This document shows positions 1 through 10,739 of a DNA stretch of 64,000 bases, piece after piece. Position 1 is the stretch's first letter. Each line of letters starts with the position of its first letter. This DNA comes from Nematostella vectensis (taxonomy: Eukaryota; Cnidaria; Anthozoa; Actiniaria; Edwardsiidae). A model generated the notes under the pieces. The model was given only the letters and a program-made list of their open reading frames with translations, did not search any database and was not told the origin of the DNA. The position numbers were made by a program, and so were the translations under genes. The stretch lies in the NCBI RefSeq assembly GCF_932526225.1, contig NC_064045.1, positions 9,941,022 through 10,005,021 on the forward strand. Direction: 5' to 3'.

Positions 1-37
1 TTGCCAGCCTTAACCATGTCCTGAAATTGCTTTTTAG

Positions 38-2162
38 AGATATCAGTATTGGTGTATACAGAGCTGGCCTTGCACATGACCAAGGGGGCTATGATAAAGC
101 TGTAAACACTGTCTTCAATGCCATTGAAATGGTACAATTTTTAAGTTATTTACAACATATTTTCTTGTTCAGGTGCTGCAGCATTTGTTTTATTTTCATG
201 CTACCTTCAAAGACAACATCTATCAATAAATCATTGGTTTTGCTAGCAAAATTCTATGGGTGCAAAAACTTGAAGGGTATTTTGTTCTTCACCTTTTATT
301 TAGAGTGGCTTCTATGGGTAAATATTCAGCAAGGCAAAAATAACAAAAGTTTCATCACTAAGTTTAAGTGGAAAGTCTGTTTATGGAGGTCTGTCATGTA
401 GAGATCCCATAGCATGAAACTCTGTCCTATAACTCTGTTTTTTCATGTTATCTTATTGATGCAGATAGAAACGATTCTCTCTCGTTCTCGCTACCTGACT
501 GGCGAGCTGCTGACTGAAGCCGATATTCGACTATTCTCGTCTCTGATACGATTTGATATCGCCTACTACACAATGTTCATGGTGAGCAAGCACACGCACC
601 CTTCCGCCCCACCCTTCAAGATCCCCCCCTTTCAATTATCAAATTTATGATCTTCTGTTCTATTTGTTCATATTTTTAAGAATGTTTGATGTGTACCGTG
701 ATCCAAATGAGTGCCCTCCTTTAAATGCGCCTACTCCCCAATAAGTGCCCCCCCTTCGACCTCCAATTTTAGAATAAAGTTCCCCTTCCCTCCCTCCCCC
801 TAAAAATATCCCAACTAAACCACCAATTGAATGGTGTAAATATTTAATTTTTTTAGCTTGCATTCATCGATTTTTAAACAAACTAACAGCATTTCTACTG
901 TAGTTTCAGTTCATCGCAAATAAAGTTTGGTTCTCAATAGATTCAAGAAGAATATTTGATGTGTACCGTGATCCAAATGAGTGCCCTCCTTTAAATGCGC
1001 CTAATCCCCAATAAGTGCCCCCCTTCGACCTCCAATTTTAGAATAAGTTTCCCCTCCCCTCCCCCTAAAAATATCCCAACTAAACCACCAATTGAATGGT
1101 GTAAATATTCAATTTTTTTTAGCTTGCATTGACATTCTCACATTACAATGATATTGTCATCGATTTTTAAACAAACTAACAGCATTTCTACTGTAGTTTC
1201 AGTTCACCGCAAATAAAGTTTGGTTCTCAATAGATTCGAAAGATGCTATTGTCCGCCAAAATGAATAGTTTTTTTTAGTGTAACAAGAAGCGTCTTTCCG
1301 ATTTCCCCAACACCTGGCGACATACCTTGGATATCTACAACATGCCTGGCATAGCGGACACAGTCAACCTCGACCACATTAAAGCGGGATATTGGGTAAG
1401 CTAGTCCACAGGAATCCCGAAACTCCGGAGAGCCGGCTAGGTGTCACGTGAAGATGCGCGCGCAGACACTCTACAGAATGGTAAGGCGCACATAACCCGT
1501 GCATCTCACGGTTCGTTTGTTAAAAAAAGTTAATGCGCATTACGCGCATGACACGTTCGAATCATTTTGGGTATTGTGCTATTGATATGCTCGAACCTCA
1601 TGCTCACAGAAACGGCAATCGAGCCAAAAGTAAAAAAAAAGTTAACGATATCATCACAGGCTTACCATGCTCCCGTTGTATCATCAGAATTATTTCCCGT
1701 TAATGATCTATTACAAAATAAAGGTCGAATGAAATCTCATAAAGTTGTCTTTGATGTCAATAAATCGTTAAGAAATCAGATTTCGATATCTTGACATCAA
1801 AGACAACTTTATGAGATTTCATTCACCCTTTATTTTGTAATTATTTACGGGAAATAATTCTGATGATAACAACGGGAGGATAGTAGCCTGTGATATCATG
1901 TGAAACATCCTCGGGGACCAAAGGCGTCGCGGAGATAGGGGACACCGGAAGCGCGCGAGAAAAAATGAGGAGCAAAAATACGTTTCCCCCTCTTTCTTTC
2001 GTCTTCGCGCGTACGTTCGCTTCCGGTCTCCGCGTCGGCCTGGGTCCAGAGGATGCATGTGAAATGTCATCACATGTTTGTCTGTTGCAGGAGGGCTTTC
2101 CCCAGGTTCATCCGCGCCGTATTGTACCAGTAGGACCAGAAGTAGACCTCGACATCGTGTGA
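38..2162 (+). CDS. Glutathionyl-hydroquinone reductase (xi-class GST, ECM4/YqjG family), 3' part
   Basis: Partial gene; the 5' end lies left of the window. Four exons: 38-131, 465-581, 1279-1395 and 2091-2162 (stop TGA), each with AG/GT borders; the last three introns are phase 0. Recognisable family motifs are GVYRAG in the first exon, RYLTGELLTEADIRLF in the second, CNKKRLSDFPNTW and PGIADTVNLDHIK in the third, and IVPVGPEVDL at the C-terminus. These match the C-terminal all-alpha domain of enzymes that reduce glutathionyl-(hydro)quinones with glutathione. The catalytic cysteine of this family lies in the N-terminal thioredoxin-like domain, so it is not visible here. AATAAA at 2373-2378 is a plausible polyadenylation signal. 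The next gene is convergent. Family assignment is strong; substrate is inferred from the family. Confidence 0.87.
681..1242. repeat. Tandem duplication (~270 bp x 2) in a GST intron
   Basis: Two adjacent copies, about 681-950 and 951-1242, both start with a TTGATGTGTACCGTGATCC segment and end near GGTTCTCAATAGATTC. The second copy carries an extra AT-rich insertion of roughly 25 bp near 1130-1160. They fill most of the intron 582-1278. Confidence 0.75.
1647..1898. mobile_element. Foldback MITE (~250 bp) in the last GST intron
   Basis: A long inverted repeat. The left arm starts with GATATCATCACAGGC and the right arm ends with GCCTGTGATATCATG. The arms pair through ACAAAATAAAGG and GAATGAAATCTCATAAAG, with a loop near 1770-1793. 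No ORF of its own. Consistent with a non-autonomous DNA transposon. Confidence 0.75.
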
Positions 2163-3098
2163 TGAGCTGCAAGTTTTCGCGTATCGGATATGCTCGTTTT
2201 AGCGCCCGGGGCGAGGGAGGGGTGCTTATTCGAAAAGGGACACTCCCATGGTATTGACGCCAACATGAAAATTTTTACTGCCTTTTGAACTTATATTCCA
2301 TCTTTCTGAAAATGAAATTGTATTTTATCGTGGTCTCCTTAATTTCGTCTGTACATATTTTTAACTTCGATAAATAAAATTGTATTTTTATCGTACCCAT
2401 TTCTGTACTTACAGAAGCAATACCGCGGTTGTGTACTGAAATTCATGAGCACAGCTTAAGATCGAAAAGTTTTCTTCGGGGGTGGGGGGACTTGAACCAT
2501 TCTAACTCAACTCCTCGAAACTGGAAATCAAACCTGGAACCCAGCATACAGGCGCTTGGTCTTTTGCGCAAGCTTGACTGCTCCATAATGCAGTTCTATA
2601 TGTTAGGATCGTAACGGATTGCTCGGCAAACTTGAATGCTTCAATAGTAATTTTCACCTCGTTATGTGGTGGCAATGCCAGTCAATCAATACCCTGGAAA
2701 CCAGAGGCTCGAGTTTATTTTTCGAGCGTAGCGAGAGGTCCATATAATAAACAAAAAAGGATCCCAGCCTCTGGTTCCCAGGGTAGTCAATCAATGGCTG
2801 TTAAGTTTTTTTCTGAATGATCTAAGAAAGCCTGGGTCGAGCGCGAGCGGGAAACCAATTAAAAACGTCAGTGTCCAGTCTTTCGAGTTGGCAGGGGCGA
2901 GAGAAAACAAAGTTAACACAATCTGAGCTAGGGACCTACCCATATTTGATCAAAGTAAAAGGGGCCCCAAGTTAAAAACAATGTAAGGTTTATTTTGGAC
3001 AGTTCTTTGGTGATAAAATTTAATCAATTAGAGGACAACGAGCAGAAGTGCCCTGGATTTTAATTCATCAATTGACCCACATGACGTCACTAACAACT
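2163..3098. other. Intergenic region between convergent GST and lipocalin genes
   Basis: Holds the likely GST poly(A) signal (2373-2378), a possible tRNA-like SINE trace (about 2470-2600, minus), a 96-bp MITE (2690-2785), and TTTATT at 2989-2994, which is AATAAA for the minus-strand lipocalin. No further gene is seen. Confidence 0.6.
2690..2785. mobile_element. 96-bp MITE with 9-bp target duplication
   Basis: Terminal inverted repeats TACCCTGGAAACCAGAGGCT and the complement of AGCCTCTGGTTCCCAGGGTA bound a 96-bp element. It is flanked by the direct repeat GTCAATCAA at 2681-2689 and 2786-2794. A 9-bp duplication would fit a Mutator-like transposase; that is inference. Confidence 0.75.
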
Positions 3099-5888
3099 CT
3101 ACTGATCTAGATGACTGCGTAGGGTCTGGTATGGAGAACCTGGTTTAGGTGCGTATTTACAGTCCTCTGATTGGTAGGTTTTCCTTGGTTTGTTCCAGAG
3201 GTGTGTGAAGCCATTGTTTTTGAGAAACTCTTGGATCTCTTTGTCATATTTCTCGTAGTTGTTTGGGTCACGTGACAACACGAACAGGGTTGCCTTGAGG
3301 CCGTCTGTAACTATGGAGTACTGGTACTGGCCGCCAGAGACTGGACCGAGCTTCAGTATCCAATCTGCAATCAGTGTTAGGCAAATTCGTGAGTGACGTG
3401 TGAGATCAATAAAACAGCTTTTCCCGTTACACTATACTAGGAACAAAGCCAATGCTTGTACGCCTAGTATTCTTTGCGGACGCCTCCCAAAGTCTTTTCC
3501 TTTTGATTCCGTAATAAGCCTTAAAAAAAAAAAAAAAACGGATTCTGTTGAATTGGAAATTAAATTTCTTTTAAATTTTCCCATCATTTTTGGTTGGCAA
3601 CACAACAGCATAACAACATAGGCGGTGGCCAGGCGCGCACCCCCCCTCTTAGCGGCCAAAAAGTGGGTCATTTCTTATCAAGTAATCTTTTAATACTCTG
3701 CTTTTTCAATATGAAACCTATGACAGCGCCACCCTCGCCTCCCCTCAGCCAATCCTGGGTACGCGCATGTGGTTGGTGGCGTCAGTCGTTTTGGTTCAAA
3801 CGAGGACAGATGGAACAGAGATCCGCAGGTTAAAATTCTAAAATATAACAATGAAATAATAAAACCGGCGGCAGAGTGTCGGATTTTGCACGGTAACTTG
3901 ACCGAGTAAACACGGAACACGCGGCCCAAAACAAAGCGCATTTCAACCATGGGGATTCCATGGTTTTAAGATTACATTATAATTACATTATTAGAATTTA
4001 ACCGGCCACCTCTGTCTAATTTGCTTTATCAGCCTTACTTACAGGACCCCTCCACGGGGACTGTGTCGAAGTGCACTTTGAGCTTGCCCGGTACCTCAGG
4101 GTCAGGCTGGTAGGCGTAGCCTGTGATCTGCTTAAGTTCGCCATCAGGTTTCTTGTCTCTATTACTGTTGACCACACCAATCTTTCCATCTTTACGCAGA
4201 GTGTCTACGAGTTAAGGCATGTTTCTACGTTGTATTTGTCATACAAACAGAGAGGTGGATCGGGGGGGGGGGGGGGGGGGGGGGAAAGGGGTGCTCCTGA
4301 GGTACTTCGGGTGTCCTGTGGTTGTCCTCAGCCACAGGAATCCCGCACAGAACTTTAGAAAAAGGCTTGGAACGGGTAAACCAGGCACCAGTCTTCTTTT
4401 GATCAAAGAAGCTCGAGGCGTAAAAATGCATAAAATAAACGCAGCCTAAAGTAGCTACATCTTGTTGGAGGAGCTATACATGAAATGTAACGTTCTATAT
4501 AATGATACGATCTATAAAATGATGTGTTAGATCCTATATAATAGTCTTCCCCCCTGAGTAGTTCTTACAATCGGCAGTGACGCAAACGGCGTTTCGCTCG
4601 AAGGTCTCCTCAACGATGAAGTCACTGTACATCTGATAACAAAATGAACCTGGATCAACATATAGCACGCAGTATCAACATTCGAGCCATAAGTGCCTGT
4701 AAACGACGCTCCGGGAGGGCTGGACCTTCGAGAATGGGGCAGCCGCATCCGATCGGAAAAAAATGCAGATAATTTTTTCAAATGGGGAGCGAGCAACAAC
4801 TAAGTTGGCTAAAATCCGGAAGAACAACAGCTGTATTAATTCGGCTTTTCTGTCTGTGTTATGCCTATTGCACACTAGCACACTAGCCTTCAACAACCGA
4901 AGGGGTCCTAGGGAGAAACTGCAAAGCAAACCAGTGTTTTTTTATTCATTCATTCATTCATTCATTCATTTTTTTATTTTGCACTATTTTGAATAAGATA
5001 AAGAATATTTGGATACAGGTAGAAAAAAGGGGAAGTTAACTATTTACGGTACTTAAGAAGAAAAAAAAATTTAAGGTGCGCAGTGACCATAGAAGCATAA
5101 GCTTTCGAGATGGTCACTGCCACAGTCAGATTTCGAGGGTCTTACAGGATATTATTATAATATTATTATAATATTATTATTATTATTATTATTTTTTTTT
5201 TTTTTACAATATATAATATATACATAAACAAAATATAATATTTTAGAGTGAGGAAAAGTAAATCTGGCCAGGGTGGATCAATATTAATTCTGATTATTTA
5301 ATAAATGCAATTTCAGTTGTTCTATGAAGGAATTGTAAGGTAAGGACTTAATGCAATTTGGTATTTTTTCCCAAAATCTAGAAGACATGGCTGTAAATTT
5401 AGTTAATCCATAATTGGTTTTGGAAGCTGGCCTAAAGAGATTGCCTTTGGAAGCATATCTGGTATTATGTGAGTGAACTTGAGTGGCAGGCAGGATTAGA
5501 TTACATAATGGCTTAGGCATAGTATCAGGAAAGTGTTGGAGCTTATAAACAAGAGATGATATCCTTAGATTATGTATGTTATCAAGATTCAGGATCCTAA
5601 GCAGTTGGTAATAATTCGATGGACTTTCCCTTTGGGGAGCAAAGAAAATAGAGCGAATGCATTTATTCTGCTTCGTTTTGATAGGGCGAAGCCGTGTTTG
5701 GCTTGCCCAACATATAAGGTACGGCTGATATTTGTTTAGAGAGTTGCTCCAAAACTTGACCTTCAAGAGCTGAATTTTACCTGGTACCATCTTCCTAGAT
5801 AGCTTGTAACATTGAGCGTGGGCACTGTGTCGATACCTTGGCAAGGACCACATACAAGGAGTGCAAAACTAGCGAAAAGCAGCAACAT
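3099..5888 (-). CDS. Lipocalin (apolipoprotein D-like), minus-strand paralogue
   Basis: Four exons on the minus strand: 5781-5888 (ATG), 4569-4632, 4043-4204 and 3099-3364 (stop), giving 199 residues. The product has a signal peptide (MLLLFASFALLVCG), the lipocalin signature GRWYQ at about residues 32-36, an apoD-like VCVTADY segment, and a C-terminal strand/helix block with YQYSIVTD, LSRDP and EDCKY. Lipocalins are secreted beta-barrels that carry small hydrophobic ligands; the ligand here is unknown. Exons 2-4 are 64, 162 and 266 nt, the same as in the divergent paralogue at 6620-10586. Intron 1 contains a LINE remnant in the same orientation. AATAAA (minus) lies at 2989-2994, about 105 nt past the stop. 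Confidence 0.9.
4043..4204 (-). CDS. Minus lipocalin exon 3
   Basis: An exon of 162 nt that begins with two bases completing a split codon and ends in phase 1 at a GTAAGT donor. It encodes LRKDGKIGVVNSN and a GYAYQPDPEVPGKL block. Its coordinates were fixed by matching phase and length to exon 3 of the plus paralogue. It is listed separately because no long ORF marks it. Confidence 0.85.
4569..4632 (-). CDS. Minus lipocalin exon 2
   Basis: A short exon (64 nt) coding MYSDFIVEETFERNAVCVTAD, bounded by a CAG acceptor and a GTAAGA donor. It has the same length and phases as exon 2 of the plus paralogue. Confidence 0.85.
5150..5770 (-). mobile_element. LINE (non-LTR retrotransposon) 3' remnant in lipocalin intron 1
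   Basis: A reading frame ending at 5284 codes the tail of a non-LTR reverse transcriptase, with the usual pattern: TRLRPIKTKQNKCIRSI, then a leucine-rich segment, HNTRYASKGNLFRPASKTNYG and a final basic/leucine helix. Downstream on the minus strand is an A-run followed by an (AAT)n-like tail (5150-5208), as expected at a LINE 3' end. It is 5' truncated and starts within about 40 nt of the exon 1 donor (5780). The exact clade is not decided. Confidence 0.65.
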
Positions 5889-6619
5889 CTTGTACTTGGC
5901 GAACGATCTACTGACTGCAAGCAGATACGAGCAAAGAAGACCAGTGGACTGTGAAAATGCCGTAACGCTTCCCGCGTGACAGTGTAATTCTATCCAACGA
6001 TGTATAAGAATAACTTAGCATTGTTGACATTGTTGCGTAACAATAGCTGCGTTCACGTTCACATTACAAGTGAAACGTGTCTAGAACAGAAGAATTCACG
6101 TGCAACACGTGCGAGAAAATGAAACAGGCACAAGCGATTAAACAGCACATGACCTATCTGTGCTAAGGTATTTATGGAAGGAAGATAGGAAACCAGATAT
6201 AGATTACATAGGTTGTATGTTTTGAACAGGCTTCGCAAGGGACTGCGCCGCCACATGCATGACCTTCATCCCAAGCTCTATACCAGGGGGGGGGGGGGGA
6301 CACTAGAAGCACTAGCGAATAATGTTTTGTATTATTTTCGCAAAGACAATGTAGTGACCTTCCAATGACTGCACTGTGTATACAGCACTGCTAAATGAGG
6401 TCTCGGGTGTCGCGGTAAAATACGCCAGGATGCGCATGGGCGTGTGAGTTCCCCCTTGGTCGAAGGTCCACCCGTGAGTGTCACCGTTGCTTAAGCAGAG
6501 TGTCAAATTACTCACAACTGCGCAAGTCAGAGTGCTCAGTACAGTTCGTCAACAACAAAGATCTAAACGTGCATTTATTACCGATCACGTAAAACCATTC
6601 CTGGCGGAGTAGTACCAAT
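5889..6619. promoter_or_regulatory. Shared upstream region of the divergent lipocalin pair
   Basis: The 731 bp between the two start codons must contain both 5' leaders and promoters. It has a G-run at about 6287-6299. I saw no convincing TATA box or mirror-image motif. Its role as a shared promoter is inferred from position only. Confidence 0.45.
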
Positions 6620-9600
6620 ATGAGGGCGCTTATCGCTTCTGTTTTGTTGCTGTTTGCAGTACACCCCAGCTATTGTATCGACACCGTGCCTGCTTTGAAT
6701 ATTACCAGCTATGCGGGCCGATGGTATCAGGTAAGGGTCTATAGGGGGCGAGGTGTCGTTCACGTAGAGCAGGATAAAGCCATTTATCGCTTCAAAATAC
6801 AGCGTCCAGTGCGTGACAGAGCCTTCTTCACTGGCATCGCTGTGCCAAAAAGCAGCTGAAAAGAAACACAGGCGCTCGGAACCCGTGAGATTTTAAGATT
6901 CACTCTCGGTTCCTAACGTTAGAGACGCCTGCGGAGGTGGCTATGCGTGACAATGCTTCTGTGCGTTTTGCGTTTTATTTTAACGATTCTCGTTAGTGTG
7001 CGATTTTTTTCTCTGTGGCTCCTTACGTGTGGTACGCAAATACAAACCAATGCGCTTCAGGCAAAATCGCGTGAAGAGTTAACGGTGTGACGAACTTTAT
7101 TCCTATACCTATAATGGACATATGAAAAGACCGGCAGCCTTCGCTTGTGCATGGTTACAAAATTTTGACCTATGGAATCTCCTATGAATACAATTATTGA
7201 GTTTATCGGGGGAATATTCAGTAGATTTCTGTTGGGTACGCATTGAGGGGAGGGGCTACTTGTTTTTGATACATCACATTGAAGTCTGAACCTTGATAAG
7301 CAATCCCTTATCGTTTGATACTACATGTCCTCTGACGTTACGATGTATGCATAACTTGTCATGAAATTCTGAGCCTTGATAAGCGATTTATGGATTCACA
7401 TCTCTATAAAATCAAAATCAACTCTCTACCAGGGGCCCAATATAGCAGTTAATTACGAGAACAAAATTGTTACGTGTGCTTTGCGCGTGAACCAAGACCG
7501 GAAACTTTCACGCTGAAGAACTGTTACGTAATCTAACACGATACCCATCACCTGATCACAGAATAGAGCTCCGGCAGAAAAGGTTGAAGGGGAGGAGGGG
7601 GGGGGGGGGATGGAGGCACAGGTAGCTGTGAGAAGACTTATGCGGAGAGGGGGCTAGTTTATTTGCTATTTTGCACCGTTGCACCGATAAATATATATAA
7701 TTATAGATCCCCGCTTTCCAACCATAGACCCCGAAAACTCGAACTTGCCGCTGAATCGGAGAATTGTTTGCCCCCCTGTCTATATAAATTCTTTTGACTT
7801 TAGTACTTTTATTGCGCACGCGCATATCTATGAATGCTTTATTTAGTCGCAATTCAAAGTAAGCTGGCTTTTACTGTTAAAAGAAGGAGGGGGTAGGGGG
7901 CTCCATGGCGCTCGATGCACTAATGTGATACTTCGCCGTTCACTTTGTGAAGCATAGGGCATTTATACTTCTTTCTGAACACCGCTGTTGTCTTGTGGCT
8001 TCTTCACAGATGTACGCAGACTTGATCGTTGACGAGACGTATGAACGTAACAGCGTATGCACTACCGCAGATTGTAAGTACAAGCGTGACATTATGGGTT
8101 GCTACATTGTACAAGCGTGGTGGTCACGGCAGAGTATTTACTACCGTGATATGATATAACGGTAGATCGTAATAAGGTGACAACATGTCATGGCTGTAAG
8201 TACGAGCGTGACATTATATCATGGCAGATTGTAAGGACAAGTTTGAATCTATGAGACACTTGATTGTATGAGCGTGACGCTGTCACGGCAGAGTATTTAC
8301 TATCGTGACATGATGTAACGGTAGATCGTACTAATAACGTGACAACATGACATGACAGATTGTAAGTACGAGCGTGACACTGTCACGGCAGAGTACTTAA
8401 TACCGCGACATGAAGTCATGGAACATTGTATGGCCGAGCAAGACATGATGTCATGGCAGATGTAAGTACGACTATAAAAGAATTATATCACTCTAATTGA
8501 ATTAGGTTAACCCTCAAAGCATTTATCAGTTTCCAAATTTGTGTTATTGAAGGTGTGTTTATGAAGGCTCATACCAGTATTTGCTGATGGGGGAAAGGGA
8601 AGGAGGGGGATGTCGGACCTAGCAGCTGTGTCTCTCTCTCGGTCATAGTATAACAGTGTTTATAATTTTCCCCAAGACACGCTGAGGAAGGACGGTAAGA
8701 TCGGAGTTCATAACAGTGGACGCGTGAAGACACCTGACGGTGAAGTGAAAGCGATCTCGGGATACGCCTACCGCAAGGACCCCAAGATTCCCGGGAAGTT
8801 CGTGCTGCACTTTGATAGCGTGCCCGTTGACGGGTCATGTGAGTGTACCAGCTCTTTTCGTGTCTTAGCGAAAGTTCATTTATTATCCCGAGGGGGAGGA
8901 GGGAGGGGGGGGGGGGGCTCGAGAAATTTCTGAGGTCTAAAGGGGGGGGGGGGGGGCATCGAAACTGTTTAAGTGGGGGTCACTGATTTTTTTTTGGGTG
9001 TTGTCTCTACTATAAAATTTAACGTGTCAAATCAGACTTCTTGGTTATAACTTGTCTCGGTTTGGGGGCAGTTATTTGGCACGCACAATCTAGGAGTCAA
9101 TGATACGTATTAAGACACGTTTTGTCGATGCAATGTAAACCTGTATACACCCTATCTTTTTATGGTTTCCGCTATATAATATTATAAAGTGCTTGTAATA
9201 GGTTGATTTAGATCCACGACGCCGGCAAGAGGACGCCGCCTCGCGCACGTTCGATTGCGCGCGCACGCTAATTTTTGCCGGCGTCCCGTCCTGAAGAGGA
9301 CGTGAAAAAGCATGAAATGCAGTCCTGAACAGGACGCGACGCCGGCAAGAAAAGCGTGTGCGCGCAATCGAACGTGCGCGAGGCGGCGTCTTCTTGCCGG
9401 CGTCGTGGATCTAAATCACCCTAATAGTCAATATCTAAAATATAAACAAAATGTTTGAATGCTATAAGGGCTCATTCTCTTTCATCAAAATCCTCGCTAA
9501 TATCTGATTCGCTGTCTTCCTTGCTCTCTTTCTTTTCTCGTGCTTTTATGAAAATCCTCACGCCCCCCCCCCACCCCCTCGAGATAATAGAGAGCTTAGG

Positions 9601-10586
9601 CAAGTCAACACGAACGGCACCAAAAACGGTGCGCGCGCTCACGAATTGCTGAAAAACGGCGTTGACGTCCGTGACAGGAAATCTCGAACGGCATTTTCCC
9701 AATTTTTGCGTTCTACGCGCGCGGTCACGGACGTCAACGCCGTTTTTCAGCCTTTCGTGAGCGCACGCGCCGTTTTTTATGCCGTTCGTGTTGACTTGCT
9801 TAAGCTCTCTAATAAATGAACTTTTCCTTACGGGTGGTAGGGTGAGGGTATACTCAGCCAACAAAATAACTTGGGGGTGCTCGAGTACAATTCGCAGCAA
9901 AACTAGTCATGCACGCCTGGGACTTTAGCGCTGTCTAGCGTGACGTGTGTCCATAGCGGCAGAAAAGAGTAACAGGGGGCGATGTGCCCGGAAAAAGAAC
10001 CGTCCATTGCACAGTAAAGTACCAGGAGTCATCGAATTGTTTTTGGAAAGCACTGGTGATTATGCATGCCAGCGCACATCCGCTTTAGTATTATCGTTGC
10101 AGAATTCGAAAATTAAGTAGCAAGCATCATATATTCTTTGATGAATACTTCTTGAGCAATGATTGGGGATGATATACAATTCTTCATATATAAATGATTT
10201 ACTTTCAATCAAATATAATTTTCTGTAGATGGTTATTTTTATTATTATTATTTATTATTTTTTATTTTTTTTTTGCAAATGTACAGTCTATGTTGCTTAA
10301 AATCATTTGTTCCACCTCAGATTGGGTGGTGAAACTCGGTCCAGTCTCTGACGGTCAGTACCAGTACTCTATCGTGACGGACAGCACGACTCTACAACTC
10401 TTCATCTTGTCACGTGACCCCAGCACGTACAGCAAGTATAATGACGAAGTCATGGCGTTCTGCAAAGAGAACGGCTTCACGCACTTTTGGAACAAGCCCA
10501 GGAAAACCTACCAATCCGAGGACTGCAAATACCCGCCTAAACCAGACACTTTGCCCCAGTACCTTCGCGGACGTTTAATAGAGTAA
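6620..10586 (+). CDS. Lipocalin (apolipoprotein D-like), plus-strand paralogue
   Basis: Four exons: 6620-6730, 8010-8073, 8677-8838 and 10321-10586 (stop TAA), giving 200 residues. Features are a signal peptide (MRALIASVLLLFAVHPSYC), GRWYQ at about residues 33-37, SVCTTADY, the KDGKIGVHNSGR and GYAYRKDPKIPGKF strands, and a last exon with WVVKLGPVSDGQYQYSIVTD, LSRDP and EDCKYPPKP. The exon 3 acceptor was placed at CCCCAAG (8676) because only this keeps phase 1 and matches the paralogue. Exon lengths are 111, 64, 162 and 266 nt. AATAAA at 10602-10607 lies just past the stop. A secreted binding protein is expected; the ligand is unknown. Confidence 0.9.
8067..8475. repeat. Degenerate repeats copying the exon 2 splice-donor sequence
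   Basis: The exon 2 end and donor, GCAGATTGTAAGTACAAGCG, recurs in altered form near 8190, 8226, 8355 and 8457. The copies alternate with CACGGCAGAGTA-TTACTACCGTGA units. The repeats begin inside the exon border and run about 400 bp into intron 2. Confidence 0.65.
9201..9421. mobile_element. Foldback MITE, GC-rich arms, TAATA flanks
   Basis: A near-perfect inverted repeat of about 220 bp. The ends are GGTTGATTTAGATCC and, on the other strand, GGGTGATTTAGATCC. The arms contain GACGCCGGCAAGA and CGCGCACGTTCGATTGCGCG. TAATA flanks both sides (9196-9200 and 9422-9426). No coding capacity. Lies in lipocalin intron 3. Confidence 0.8.
9590..9809. mobile_element. Second foldback MITE, TAATA flanks
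   Basis: An inverted repeat of 220 bp with ends GAGAGCTTAGGCAAGTCAAC and the complement of GTTGACTTGCTTAAGCTCTC. The arms share AAAACGGCGTTGACGTCCGTGAC. TAATA lies at 9585-9589 and 9810-9814. Its sequence differs from the element at 9201-9421, although it is similar in size, foldback form and flanks. Confidence 0.8.
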
Positions 10587-10739
10587 ATAGTAATACAAGA
10601 GAATAAAGTTTGTTGATGTTACCTTAAATAGTTAAATATCGTTTTCGTTTTAGCTGCTGTCTTGCAATAGACAATGAGCTCTTTCCTATCTAGTTTGTCT
10701 TTTATTTATTTTCTCCAGTTTGTTTTTTTTTGCTTATCA

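Noticed and set aside
4219..4449. Gly-rich frames around the G-run at 4261-4284
   Set aside because: Homopolymer artefacts in the intron between lipocalin exons 2 and 3.
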